Assembly (NCBI GenBank): GCA_003523085.1
Contig: DPHD01000024.1
Span: 1 to 64,000 of the forward strand
Origin: Oceanospirillaceae bacterium
GTDB lineage: Bacteria > Pseudomonadota > Gammaproteobacteria > Pseudomonadales > Balneatricaceae
Length of the DNA stretch: 64,000 bases
Direction: 5' to 3'
Shown here: piece by piece, positions 8,234 through 16,263 of the stretch
Layout: the number at the start of each line of letters is the position of its first letter
Position numbering within the stretch: position 1 is the stretch's first letter
Notes under the pieces: generated by a model
Told to the model about the DNA's origin: nothing
The model's input: the letters and a program-made list of their open reading frames with translations, nothing else
Databases searched by the model: none
Made by a program: the position numbers and the translations under genes

Positions 8234-8874
8234 CAGTAACGCTCGCCAATGTTGCAGCGTAATAGTGCGTTCACCACGGAGGATGCAGCGGCGCTGCCAC
8301 CCTGGCGGCCAAGCAAAGTGATACACTCAATGCCAAGTTCTTCATGCATGTCCCAAAGCGTTTGTTTGGATTCCGCCGCGCCCACAAAGCCCACGGGAAT
8401 ACCTACGATAAGTGCAGGTTTTACGCCGCCTGCTTTAATCATTTCTAACAAGCGAAATAATGCCGTGGGAGCATTACCAATCACCACCACACTGCCCGCT
8501 AGTTGCTGGCCCCATAACTCTAACGCCGCCATGGATCGCGTTTCGCCTTTGTGTTTGGCTAAGTCGGCGGTGCGTTCATGGTTTAAATAACACAAAGGTG
8601 GATTGGCTATCATGCGCTTGGTGATGCCTTGTTTAACCATTTCGACGTCGCACAATATGGCGTTACCTTGGGCGAGGGCGGCTCGGCCTTGGGCGCAGGC
8701 GTTAGCGCTGACACGCATTTGTGTGGCCACCAAAGGGTCGCCCACACTGTGAACTACACGCATCACGACTTGTTGAGCGTCTTCGCACAAGCCTGACAAA
8801 TCCGTTAGTTCTCGTATTTGACGAAAGCTGTCTTGTTCGATGGCCTGTGGGTTGGGCTGATATTCAAAACTCAT
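8233..8874 (-). CDS. cbiC: (Cobalt-)precorrin-8X methylmutase
   Basis: 213 residues from ATG 8874 (MSFEYQPNPQ). A longer frame upstream only reads the cbiX His-tail region out of frame. The CbiC/CobH marks are present: VHSVGDP, VEMVKQGI, AIGNAPTAL-like VIGNAPTALFRLLEM, and GIPVGFVGAAESK. It moves the C11 methyl to C12, giving (hydrogeno)cobyrinic acid. It begins 10 bases after cbiX. Confidence 0.94.
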   Translation of the reverse strand: MSFEYQPNPQAIEQDSFRQIRELTDLSGLCEDAQQVVMRVVHSVGDPLVATQMRVSANACAQGRAALAQGNAILCDVEMVKQGITKRMIANPPLCYLNHERTADLAKHKGETRSMAALELWGQQLAGSVVVIGNAPTALFRLLEMIKAGGVKPALIVGIPVGFVGAAESKQTLWDMHEELGIECITLLGRQGGSAAASSVVNALLRCNIGERY

Positions 8875-8884
8875 CGCTGTTGGC

Positions 8885-9856
8885 CTAGTGCTTGTGGCCG
8901 TGATGATGATGGTGCCCATGGTCGTGGCTGTGACCATGGTCGTCATCGGTGCCAATACCCTGCACATGGTGGTGATGACCTTCTTGCGGTTGGCCAACCT
9001 TGTGTTCTACACCAATGATTTGTACTCGGTATTGGCACAGCTGGCAGTTCATGTTGGCGTCGCCACCGGTAATTTGATCGAGGCGCTCAACAAAGGTGTC
9101 GATGACTTTCTCATGGGCGTTAAGGTAAGGGGCTTTAACCACTTCAACATCTGGATGCGCGGCGATGTATTCATCGGTAGCGGCATAAATACGCTTCACT
9201 AAACGGCCGGTGAAGAGGAAGTAAGGGAAGACGATGACACGTTTAAAACCAAGGCCATGGGTCTTTTCCAAACACTCGGGCACTAACGGGGCGGTAACGC
9301 CAGAAAAACCAGTGGCCGCCCAGCCAAAACCCATGCCTTCTTCAAGGAAACGGGTAATTTTACTAATGTTGGAGTTGGCATCTGGGTCGGTTGCGCCACG
9401 GCCAATGACCACGAGTAAGGTGTCTTTGCGGTCGGTGGCTGGGTCATAGTCTTTAAACTGCGCTTCGGCTTGTTTGATACGGTCTTGGGCCGCTTGTAGC
9501 ATTTTAGAATCCACGCCTAGTTCTGAACCGTATGAAATCTTAATGCCGTGTTTTAGCTGTTGGTTATTGAGTTCGCTAGGAATGTCGTTCTTGGCGTGAG
9601 CGCCAATCATGAGCATGCCCGGTACAGCGTGAATATGGGTTGCGCCTTGATCCACCAGTTTTTGCACAGCGTCACCAATAATGGGGCGTACAAATTCCAA
9701 GAAACCTGTTTCTACCATGCGGTCGGGGAAACGTGCAGAAAACTGTTCTGCTAATTGGTAAAATTCGGAGACTGCCTCGTTGTCACGGGAGCCGTGGCCA
9801 ACAAATAAGATGGCGGGCTTTTGAGGGGCGTCTTTAGTAATTACATTGCTGCTCAT
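8885..9856 (-). CDS. cbiX: Sirohydrochlorin cobaltochelatase CbiX, long form with Fe-S motif and His tail
   Basis: 323 residues. Two CbiX/SirB chelatase halves are visible (LFVGHGSRDNEA near residue 17, and LLVVIGRGATDPDANS followed by RVIVFPYFLFTGRL). They insert Co2+ into sirohydrochlorin without ATP. An MNCQLC motif (M-x-C-x-x-C) at residues 269-274 and a His-rich tail (15 His within the last 30 residues) follow. The long CbiX of Bacillus megaterium has the same two elements, with a [4Fe-4S] centre reported. The tail may store or deliver cobalt. Confidence 0.93.
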   Translation of the reverse strand: MSSNVITKDAPQKPAILFVGHGSRDNEAVSEFYQLAEQFSARFPDRMVETGFLEFVRPIIGDAVQKLVDQGATHIHAVPGMLMIGAHAKNDIPSELNNQQLKHGIKISYGSELGVDSKMLQAAQDRIKQAEAQFKDYDPATDRKDTLLVVIGRGATDPDANSNISKITRFLEEGMGFGWAATGFSGVTAPLVPECLEKTHGLGFKRVIVFPYFLFTGRLVKRIYAATDEYIAAHPDVEVVKAPYLNAHEKVIDTFVERLDQITGGDANMNCQLCQYRVQIIGVEHKVGQPQEGHHHHVQGIGTDDDHGHSHDHGHHHHHGHKH

Positions 9857-10605
9857 GGAGTATTTCCTTTAGTGTGCTGTGCCGCTTGTGAGACCTGTTC
9901 TACAAGGGCGTCAAAGTCTTCTTCTACAGGCCCAGCAATGGCTGGGCGCTGCAACATTAATACGGGTATGTTCAAGCTTCGAGCCGCGGACAATTTGGCA
10001 ACTGTGGATTCACCGCCGCTGTTCTTACTGGCAATGGCTTGAATTTGGTGCTGTTGCAATAATGCTTTTTCGTCGGCTTCTGCAAACGGGCCAATGGCTT
10101 TAATCCATGTGACATTGTTGGGTAGTCTGAACTTAGGTTCGACGGCAGTGCGTAACCAAATTTGGCACTCAGATAAATGCACCAGCTCTGCTGCGCTGAC
10201 CTGGCCTAATGTGAGCATGATGCGCTCGTAGCCACTGAGGGCTTGAATTAACGCCGACCGTTCGCTGAATAAATGCCAATCGTCTCCGCTTTGATGCTGC
10301 CATTGTGGCCGTAAAAAACGCCAGTAATGAATGCCAAGGGCTGTGCAGGTTTGGTTGGCAATATTGCCCATATGACTACTAAAGGGGTGCGTGGCATTTA
10401 ACACTGCGTCTATTTGATTGTTGCTGCAATAGGCCGCCAATCCACTGTATTGAGTAAAACCGCCACTGATTACCGTAGCAGGCAATGTAGGCAAACGAAC
10501 TAAACCTACAACGCTATAAATGAGTTCACAGTTAGGGCATGACTCATGAATGGCTTGAGTTAAGTGCCGTGCGTCTGCGGTGCCGCCTAGAATAAGAAGC
10601 CTCAT
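9853..10605 (-). CDS. cobK: Cobalt-precorrin-6A reductase
   Basis: 250 residues. The NAD(P)H-binding start LLILGGTADARHLTQAI, the ISGGF segment, DAVLNATHPFSSHM, and ASKNSGGESTVAKL near the end are diagnostic of CobK/CbiJ. It reduces the macrocycle at C18-C19 after the C1 methylation. It overlaps cbiX and cbiD by 4 bases each. Confidence 0.93.
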   Translation of the reverse strand: MRLLILGGTADARHLTQAIHESCPNCELIYSVVGLVRLPTLPATVISGGFTQYSGLAAYCSNNQIDAVLNATHPFSSHMGNIANQTCTALGIHYWRFLRPQWQHQSGDDWHLFSERSALIQALSGYERIMLTLGQVSAAELVHLSECQIWLRTAVEPKFRLPNNVTWIKAIGPFAEADEKALLQQHQIQAIASKNSGGESTVAKLSAARSLNIPVLMLQRPAIAGPVEEDFDALVEQVSQAAQHTKGNTP

Positions 10606-11723
10606 GATGAAAGTGCCTGACTTAATGCGCTGCCTAGCAATTGACCTTGTCGATTAACCGCAAAAATCTCTAGTTGCACTGAGTTGGGTACGCTTTGTTG
10701 GGCAAAGGTTAAGGCGTTTTGGCACACAGCGTGGGCTAAATCGATGCCCTGCTGCTGGCATAACCCAAGGGCCTCTAGGCTGGTGTTGCAGTCTTCGATG
10801 GCCGATATTAGGTCGTTATCTGCGCCTAAGTTGGAGGCTATGTGGGCCAACTTCGGTAAATTTATAGAAGACCGGCTGCTGTGTAAGTCTAGGTGCCCGT
10901 CTGCCAGTTTGCTGATTTTGCCAAAACCACCACAAATCGTTAGGCGCTTAACGGGGGCCTTTTTAAGGTGTTTTAATACCGCACCAGCAAAGTCGCCCAT
11001 TTCGATGAGCTGCATGTCATCCAGCCCATAGTGGTCGGCTATAAAGGCTTCGCTAGCATTGCCGGTGGCGGCAGCCACATGGGCAAAGTCGTTGGCTAGG
11101 GCGACATCCAAACCCTGATGAATAGAGGCGATCCATGCACTACATGAATAAGGCCGTACAATACCAGTGGTGCCTAAAATGGATAAGCCGCCTAAAATAC
11201 CCAAGCGGCCATTCATGGTTTTTTTAGCGATTTCGGCACCGTTGATTACCCCTACCTTAACTTCAAAACCACCTGCATAGTCATAAAATGCAGCCAAACG
11301 GTTAAGATGCGAGGTCATCATGGCCCTCGGTACAGGGTTAATGGCAGCTTGGCCTACGTCCAATAACAAACCAGAACGGGTGACCGTGCCTACGCCTGCG
11401 CCTGCAATAAACTCAATGCCCAAAGCTTTGCTAAGGGTTAGCTCCACCCAAATGGTTGCACCATGGGTGGCGTCTGGATCGTCGCCAGCGTCTTTGATGG
11501 TTGCGGCACGGGCCGTTTGGTCGTTGGTAAACGCCAATTGTGTAAGGTCTAGTTGTACCTGTTTACTGCCGTCAGCGGGTTTGGGTAAGGTCACGCTAAC
11601 GCTGGTTTTCTGCTGATGCCCCAACAACAAATGCCCCGCGGCTAAACAACAGGCGGTCGCGCAAGTGCCGGTGGTTAAACCGGTGCGCAAAGGTTGTTGT
11701 TGTTCGCTAGATTCGGGCCACAT
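10602..11723 (-). CDS. cbiD: Cobalt-precorrin-5B C1-methyltransferase CbiD
   Basis: 373 residues. LRTGLTTGTCATACCLAA at the N-terminus and GVGTVTRSGL, AINPVPRAMM, GTTGIVRPYS further on are CbiD hallmarks. It methylates C1 in the cobalt-early pathway, replacing aerobic CobF. It follows cobB after an 8-base gap. Confidence 0.94.
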   Translation of the reverse strand: MWPESSEQQQPLRTGLTTGTCATACCLAAGHLLLGHQQKTSVSVTLPKPADGSKQVQLDLTQLAFTNDQTARAATIKDAGDDPDATHGATIWVELTLSKALGIEFIAGAGVGTVTRSGLLLDVGQAAINPVPRAMMTSHLNRLAAFYDYAGGFEVKVGVINGAEIAKKTMNGRLGILGGLSILGTTGIVRPYSCSAWIASIHQGLDVALANDFAHVAAATGNASEAFIADHYGLDDMQLIEMGDFAGAVLKHLKKAPVKRLTICGGFGKISKLADGHLDLHSSRSSINLPKLAHIASNLGADNDLISAIEDCNTSLEALGLCQQQGIDLAHAVCQNALTFAQQSVPNSVQLEIFAVNRQGQLLGSALSQALSS

Positions 11724-11731
11724 AATTTGCC

Positions 11732-13060
11732 TTAACCTTGGGGTTGCACAGGGTGAGTGAATAACTGCGCGACGGCTTCGGGATTAGAGGGGAAGAACAA
11801 GTGCAGATAACTGGCGGTAAGGCCTTGCTGCCTAAAAATAGCCTCACCGGGTGCCGGATGGCGCTGGCGTTTGCCATGGGCAACAGGCGCTGGGGTGTTT
11901 TGGCTACGCGAGCGATGATGGGCATGGGCGCGTACCTCACCTTCTGGTAGCATGGCCGCCTGCATGCCTTGGCAGCCGCGTTTACCACGCATGGCGCCTT
12001 GGCCTGCTAAAATACCGGCCATGGAATAGGTTTTTTCATCGAGATCGGTGAGGCTTTCTAGGCAGTATAAAAATCCACCGCATTCTGCCAAAATAGGCTT
12101 ATTATCCGCATTAAAGTCGCTAACCTCCTTTAACATGCTGCTATTATTTGCCAATTCCTTGGCATGTAGCTCTGGGTATCCACCGGCAAACCACAAGGCG
12201 TCCACTTTTGGAAGGTGGGCGTCTTTAATGGGAGAAAAGTAATGCAGCTCGGCCCCCATGGCTTCTAATAAACGGGTGTTAGCACTATAGATAAAGCTAA
12301 AGGCGGCATCTTTGGCAATGCCAATTTTGGTGCCCGCTAACAGCTTTTTAGGGGCGGCAATGTCTTGGCTGGCAAAAGCGACAGACGGCGGCAAGTCGCA
12401 AATAGCTTGCCCACCTAACCATGCTTTACCCAAGTTAAAGCGCACCTCTAATTCATCACGTACTTCTTCGGCTTGCACTAAGCCTAAATGGCGCTCGGGT
12501 AGCGATACTTCTGGGTCGCGAGCCAGATTGGCCAACAATGGCATGCGGCCATCTAGGGCGTCTGTAATGAGTTGCGCATGGCGCTGTGTGCCACAGCTAT
12601 TAGCAACGAGGCCATAAAAGTCAACATCATCGCGAAAGTTCGCTAAACCTAAGGCTACGGCGGCAGCGGTTTGGGCCATGCCTTTCACGTCCATCACTAA
12701 GGCGACGGGAATATTAAAGGTCACGGCTAAGTCTGCACTGGACGGTTCGCCATCGAATAAACCCATGGCACCTTCGACTAAAATAAGGTCGGCCTCTTGA
12801 GCAGCAAGGTAAAACTGGTGGCGGCAATACTCTGTACCTGCCATCCACAAGTCGAGTTGCGTGACGGGCTGGCCGGAGGCTTGTTGTAGAATTTGTGGGT
12901 CTAAGTAATCGGGCCCCATTTTAAACACCCGCACCTTACGCCCAAGGTCACGGTGATAGCGAGCGAGGGCGGCGGTGATGGTGGTTTTACCTTGGCCAGA
13001 CGCAGGCGCCGCTAGGAATAGCGCCGGGCAGTGGGCTACGGCGGGTGTTAGAGCTGTCAT
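11732..13060 (-). CDS. cobB: Cobyrinic acid a,c-diamide synthase
   Basis: 442 residues. An N-terminal dethiobiotin-synthetase-like ATPase has its P-loop at about residues 21-27 (SGQGKTT) and the KMGPDYLDPQ motif. The C-terminal glutamine amidotransferase has its Cys nucleophile near 327 (AECGGFLY) and a later His in the tail. It amidates the a and c side chains of cobyrinate using glutamine and ATP. In this pathway it fills the CbiA role. Its ATG overlaps the cobO stop (TAATG). Confidence 0.92.
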   Translation of the reverse strand: MTALTPAVAHCPALFLAAPASGQGKTTITAALARYHRDLGRKVRVFKMGPDYLDPQILQQASGQPVTQLDLWMAGTEYCRHQFYLAAQEADLILVEGAMGLFDGEPSSADLAVTFNIPVALVMDVKGMAQTAAAVALGLANFRDDVDFYGLVANSCGTQRHAQLITDALDGRMPLLANLARDPEVSLPERHLGLVQAEEVRDELEVRFNLGKAWLGGQAICDLPPSVAFASQDIAAPKKLLAGTKIGIAKDAAFSFIYSANTRLLEAMGAELHYFSPIKDAHLPKVDALWFAGGYPELHAKELANNSSMLKEVSDFNADNKPILAECGGFLYCLESLTDLDEKTYSMAGILAGQGAMRGKRGCQGMQAAMLPEGEVRAHAHHRSRSQNTPAPVAHGKRQRHPAPGEAIFRQQGLTASYLHLFFPSNPEAVAQLFTHPVQPQG

Positions 13061-13650
13061 TAAAATTCAATGCCGGCTTGAGCTTTTACGCCTTTACGGA
13101 AGGCATGACCATCGTCTTTTACAGTACTGATAGTGTCGGCGTAATCAACCAGCGCTTCTGGCATGACTCGGCCAGTAATAATCACCGTTTGGTGGTGGGG
13201 GCGGTTAGCTAAAGCCTCTAATACAGGCTCCAGGGGTAAGTAGTTATACTTGAACACATAAGCCATTTCATCCAGCACCAACATGTCGATGCTCGGGTCT
13301 TGCAATAGACCTTGGGTGATGCCCCATGCTTGCTCGGCGGCCGCAATGTCGTTGGCTTTGTCTTTGGTTTCCCAAGTAAAACCGTGGCCCATTACGTGCC
13401 AGTCTAGGCCTGGGTAGTCTTTAAAAAACTTGTATTCACCGGTTTCAATGCGGCCTTTTACAAACTGCACTACGGCAGCTTTTTTGCCATGGCCCAAGGT
13501 GCGCATCATGGTGCCAAAGGCTGAGCTACTTTTACCTTTGCCGTTACCACGCAATAAGATGGTGATGCCGCGTTCTTCTGTGGCTTTAGCAATGCGGGCA
13601 TCAATGACGGCTTTTTTGGCGGTCATACGTTCTTCATGGGTTTTGCTCAT
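13060..13650 (-). CDS. cobO: Cob(I)yrinic acid a,c-diamide adenosyltransferase
   Basis: 196 residues of the CobO/BtuR family. The reversed P-loop GNGKGKSS is at residues 35-42; FVKGRIETGEYKF and LVLDEMAYVFKYNYL follow. It transfers the 5'-deoxyadenosyl group from ATP to Co(I). It overlaps the upstream chelatase-like gene by 1 base and precedes cobB. Confidence 0.94.
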   Translation of the reverse strand: MSKTHEERMTAKKAVIDARIAKATEERGITILLRGNGKGKSSSAFGTMMRTLGHGKKAAVVQFVKGRIETGEYKFFKDYPGLDWHVMGHGFTWETKDKANDIAAAEQAWGITQGLLQDPSIDMLVLDEMAYVFKYNYLPLEPVLEALANRPHHQTVIITGRVMPEALVDYADTISTVKDDGHAFRKGVKAQAGIEF

Positions 13651-15332
13651 TAGACAAGCCTCGCTTGGGATAAGGTTAGGTACTGCGCCTTTAGTGTGTG
13701 CGCAATTTGTTGGCCACGGCCACGTTTAATTTGGCCTTGTTCTGTGTCGACTAAGATGGACTCGCCTTGTAACTGCAGGCCAGATAAATCTTGCTGCACG
13801 CGGCCATCGGTAATTATAGTGTTAATGATGCGGGTGGCTGGGTTACGCCTAAGTAACCGTGTGGCAAAGTCACTGGCTTGTTGGAGGGCCTGCTTTAACG
13901 GGGTACCACCGCCTGCACCAATGTTGTTAAGTAGTGGTGCCATGGCTTTAGGCGCACGGCCTTGGCTGTATAGCTGCGACACTGTGTCGTTACCAAAACC
14001 TAATAACACCAACTGCTGGCGTGCTAAGTAGGCGTGTTGGGCAATACCTGCGACTAAACCTTTGGCTTGACTTTGACCGTCGCCGTGTAAGGTAGATGCG
14101 GAGGTGTCGAGTAGGACTAAGTGCATTACTGGGTCGCCACCACGTTGGCGACGGTAACGTAAATCGATACCCGGGGCTTTATTACGGCCGGCAATTAAAC
14201 TAGAAAACCAATTGATGCGTTGCGACCACTGGTTGCTGGCTCGGCCTTGGCCTTGGCCTTGTCGGCCCTTGCTGGCATTGGTTAAAAAGCTGGCTGTGTT
14301 ATTGGGGTTGGGGGTGACCTCAGCGATGTCACGCAATTGACCGGTATTTTGTTTGGTGGGAGCCATTTGTCCCCAGTCTTCTTGTGACTGCCGGTTTTGA
14401 GGTTTTGGCTTGCTGTCCTGTGGGCGCTCGAAGGGCGGCGGACTCGGGGGTGGATTTTGATCAGGGCTGTTGCTGTTGTGGTGGTTACGGCGGTGCATTA
14501 ATACCAACTCTTCAACCGCATCAATATTGCCTAATGAGACTTCGTTGGTTTGCTGATACGCGGCGTGGGCTTGAGCGGCGCGCAACCACACTAAGTCGCC
14601 CCGCACACCATCAACCTGAGCTGCGACACAGCGCTGCGCTATTTCGAGGCGCATGGTATCGCTGGCGGTCACATGAGTCAGTTGTTGTTGGGCGTACTCA
14701 ATGCTGGTGCGCAAGGCCTGTTGTAACTGCGCATAGTCAGCCAAAAAAGCCTCTGGGTTGGCATCAAACTGTTGCCTGCGGCGTACAATCTCTACTCGCT
14801 CTTGGGCGCTGTAGGTGTTTTCTAAGGCCACACCAAAACCAAAACGGTCGAGCAGTTGTGGCCGCAATTCACCTTCGTCTGGGTTCATGGTGCCCATCAA
14901 GGTGAATTCGGCGGCATGTTGGTGGCTAATGCCGTCACGTTCGATATGATTAACGCCGCTGGCGGCTACGTCGAGTAATAAGTCGACTAAGGCATCGGGT
15001 AATAGGTTAACTTCATCAACGTATAGCAAACCCTTATGGGCTTTACTTAATAGCCCTGGAGCAAACTGAACTTGTTGTTCGCCCAGCACCTTTTGTAAAT
15101 CTATAGTGCCGGTCACCATTTCTTCACTGGCCCCTAGGGGTAGGGTGACTAATTGGCTTAAGTTGGCAATCTTGAGGTCTGCCAGACTACGGGCAAGGGT
15201 GGATTTAGCACTGCCACGGGGGCCGCTCACCAGTACGCCACCAATGGCGGGGTCTATAGCCAGCAAGGTGAGTGCAAGCTTAACAGGAGCTTGGCCAACT
15301 ACGGCGCTAAAAGGGAAGTTTGGTTTAAGCAT
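13650..15332 (-). CDS. Fused ChlI/ChlD-type chelatase ATPase (AAA+ plus VWA)
   Basis: 560 residues from ATG 15332; in-frame ATG 15344 and GTG 15353 are alternatives. The N-terminal AAA+ domain has Walker A GPRGSAKST (about 37-45), Walker B LLYVDEVNLL, and GTMNPDEGELRPQLLDRFG as in magnesium chelatase subunit I. A Pro/Asn/Gln-rich linker (about 295-380) leads to a VWA domain with the MIDAS motif DTSAST near 408, as in ChlD/CobT. Such proteins normally drive a large CobN/ChlH subunit, absent from this window, while CbiX here needs no ATP. Its place as first gene after the riboswitch implies a cobalt or cobalamin role. Confidence 0.88.
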   Translation of the reverse strand: MLKPNFPFSAVVGQAPVKLALTLLAIDPAIGGVLVSGPRGSAKSTLARSLADLKIANLSQLVTLPLGASEEMVTGTIDLQKVLGEQQVQFAPGLLSKAHKGLLYVDEVNLLPDALVDLLLDVAASGVNHIERDGISHQHAAEFTLMGTMNPDEGELRPQLLDRFGFGVALENTYSAQERVEIVRRRQQFDANPEAFLADYAQLQQALRTSIEYAQQQLTHVTASDTMRLEIAQRCVAAQVDGVRGDLVWLRAAQAHAAYQQTNEVSLGNIDAVEELVLMHRRNHHNSNSPDQNPPPSPPPFERPQDSKPKPQNRQSQEDWGQMAPTKQNTGQLRDIAEVTPNPNNTASFLTNASKGRQGQGQGRASNQWSQRINWFSSLIAGRNKAPGIDLRYRRQRGGDPVMHLVLLDTSASTLHGDGQSQAKGLVAGIAQHAYLARQQLVLLGFGNDTVSQLYSQGRAPKAMAPLLNNIGAGGGTPLKQALQQASDFATRLLRRNPATRIINTIITDGRVQQDLSGLQLQGESILVDTEQGQIKRGRGQQIAHTLKAQYLTLSQARLV

Positions 15333-15377
15333 ATTGATACCCATCGTACCCACCGCACGATTTAGTTTTTAATTACA

Positions 15378-15508
15378 TGTTGAGGGCTGGTATCGGACTG
15401 AATCGCCTAACGATCCACCGTTGCGGGGGCAGTGTTGGTTCAAGACCGGTTTGCCGTAATCTCGTCCACGCTTCCCATTTAACTGCTTGTTCGCCAAACA
15501 GCACCACT
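15378..15508 (-). promoter_or_regulatory. Cobalamin riboswitch
   Basis: The minus strand carries the consensus elements in order: a GGTGCTGTTTGG-like start (15497-15508), AATGGGAAGC, CTGCCCCCGCAACGGT (about 15417-15433), a variable stem, then AGTCCGATACCAGCCC (the B12 box, about 15385-15400). It ends about 45 bases before the chelatase-like gene and should lower expression of the twelve-gene operon when adenosylcobalamin or a related corrinoid is plentiful. The switching stem was not resolved by eye. Confidence 0.93.
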
Positions 15509-15615
15509 CATTAGCCACCATTGTAGGCTTATATGGTACAGAATAATACGTTTGTGAGGGTGCTAATGTACTGGGAGCGGCTTGGGCGTATTTAATGTCG
15601 TCAAGTTGCCACCAA

Positions 15616-15930
15616 TTACAGAAAATCTTTCTGTATTCGGGCAGTTTGGTGCATGCGCTCGTGTAATACAGCCACTATACCCACCAAGTTGTCGGGCAAA
15701 TAACGCCAGTAAATATAATGGTGTTGGTAAACGCAAAAATAACCACTGACGCCAAATTCCGCACTGATGGGGCGAGAAACAGCCTGCTGTGAAGCTATCT
15801 GCTCAAAGCGTTCAAATAGCCCTTTGATGTAGTTTTCAGCTTGTTCCGATCCCCAGTTTGACAGGCTGTAAATGAAAATTTCATCTATTTGATGACTTGC
15901 TCTTTGCAGTAGCTTGTAACCCTTAGACAT
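15616..15930 (-). CDS. parE: ParE-type toxin
   Basis: 104 residues of the RelE/ParE fold: YKLLQRASHQIDEIFIYSLSNWG...AENYI at the N-terminus, SAEFGVSGYFCVYQHHYIYWRYL and a C-terminal VGIVAVLHERM strand with the HERM motif common to ParE. ParE proteins poison DNA gyrase. It follows parD after 2 bases. Confidence 0.92.
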   Translation of the reverse strand: MSKGYKLLQRASHQIDEIFIYSLSNWGSEQAENYIKGLFERFEQIASQQAVSRPISAEFGVSGYFCVYQHHYIYWRYLPDNLVGIVAVLHERMHQTARIQKDFL

Positions 15931-15932
15931 TA

Positions 15933-16187
15933 TTAACGCTTTAGGTTGCGTTGAATGATATCGTCCGCGGACACAGAAACATAGCTGCTCAAAGGTTCGG
16001 AAAATGCCTGTTGAAGCTCAGCCTTTAATTGTAGGAACTGTTGTTCTTCAAAACGTGATTTGTCTTGGCGGATGAGATCGCGAACGTATTCACTGGTGTT
16101 GTCATAACTGCCGTTAGAACCTACGTTGTGCGCTACAAAATCACCTAAATTGGAATTGAGACGTATGGTCATTGTGGTTTGCGACAT
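15933..16187 (-). CDS. parD: ParD-type antitoxin (ribbon-helix-helix)
   Basis: 84 residues. The N-terminal ribbon-helix-helix reads TMTIRLNSNLGDFVAHNV..GSYDNTSEYVRDLIRQDK, typical of ParD; the C-terminal helix binds ParE. It neutralises the toxin and represses the operon. A promoter with a palindromic spacer lies upstream. Confidence 0.92.
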   Translation of the reverse strand: MSQTTMTIRLNSNLGDFVAHNVGSNGSYDNTSEYVRDLIRQDKSRFEEQQFLQLKAELQQAFSEPLSSYVSVSADDIIQRNLKR

Positions 16188-16217
16188 AGAATTGAGCCTT
16201 ATCGATAAGTTGTAACA

Positions 16218-16246
16218 AATATACCTACATATAATTACATGTTCAA
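16218..16246 (-). promoter_or_regulatory. parDE promoter with operator dyad
   Basis: On the minus strand TTGAAC (16241-16246) and TATATT (16218-16223) are separated by exactly 17 bases. The spacer overlaps a near-perfect 16-base dyad (16227-16242; arms ACATGTAA and TTATATGT), well placed for ParD to block RNA polymerase. Confidence 0.6.
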
Positions 16247-16263
16247 CTCAAGTGGGGAGACCA

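Noticed and set aside
8875..8997. An extended N-terminus for cbiC rich in Met, Thr and Ala
   Set aside because: It reads the His-tail codons of cbiX in another frame; the family start is ATG 8874.
14384..14905. A 173-residue plus-strand frame opposite the chelatase-like gene
   Set aside because: It is antisense to a well-conserved AAA+ domain, has odd composition and no ribosome site.
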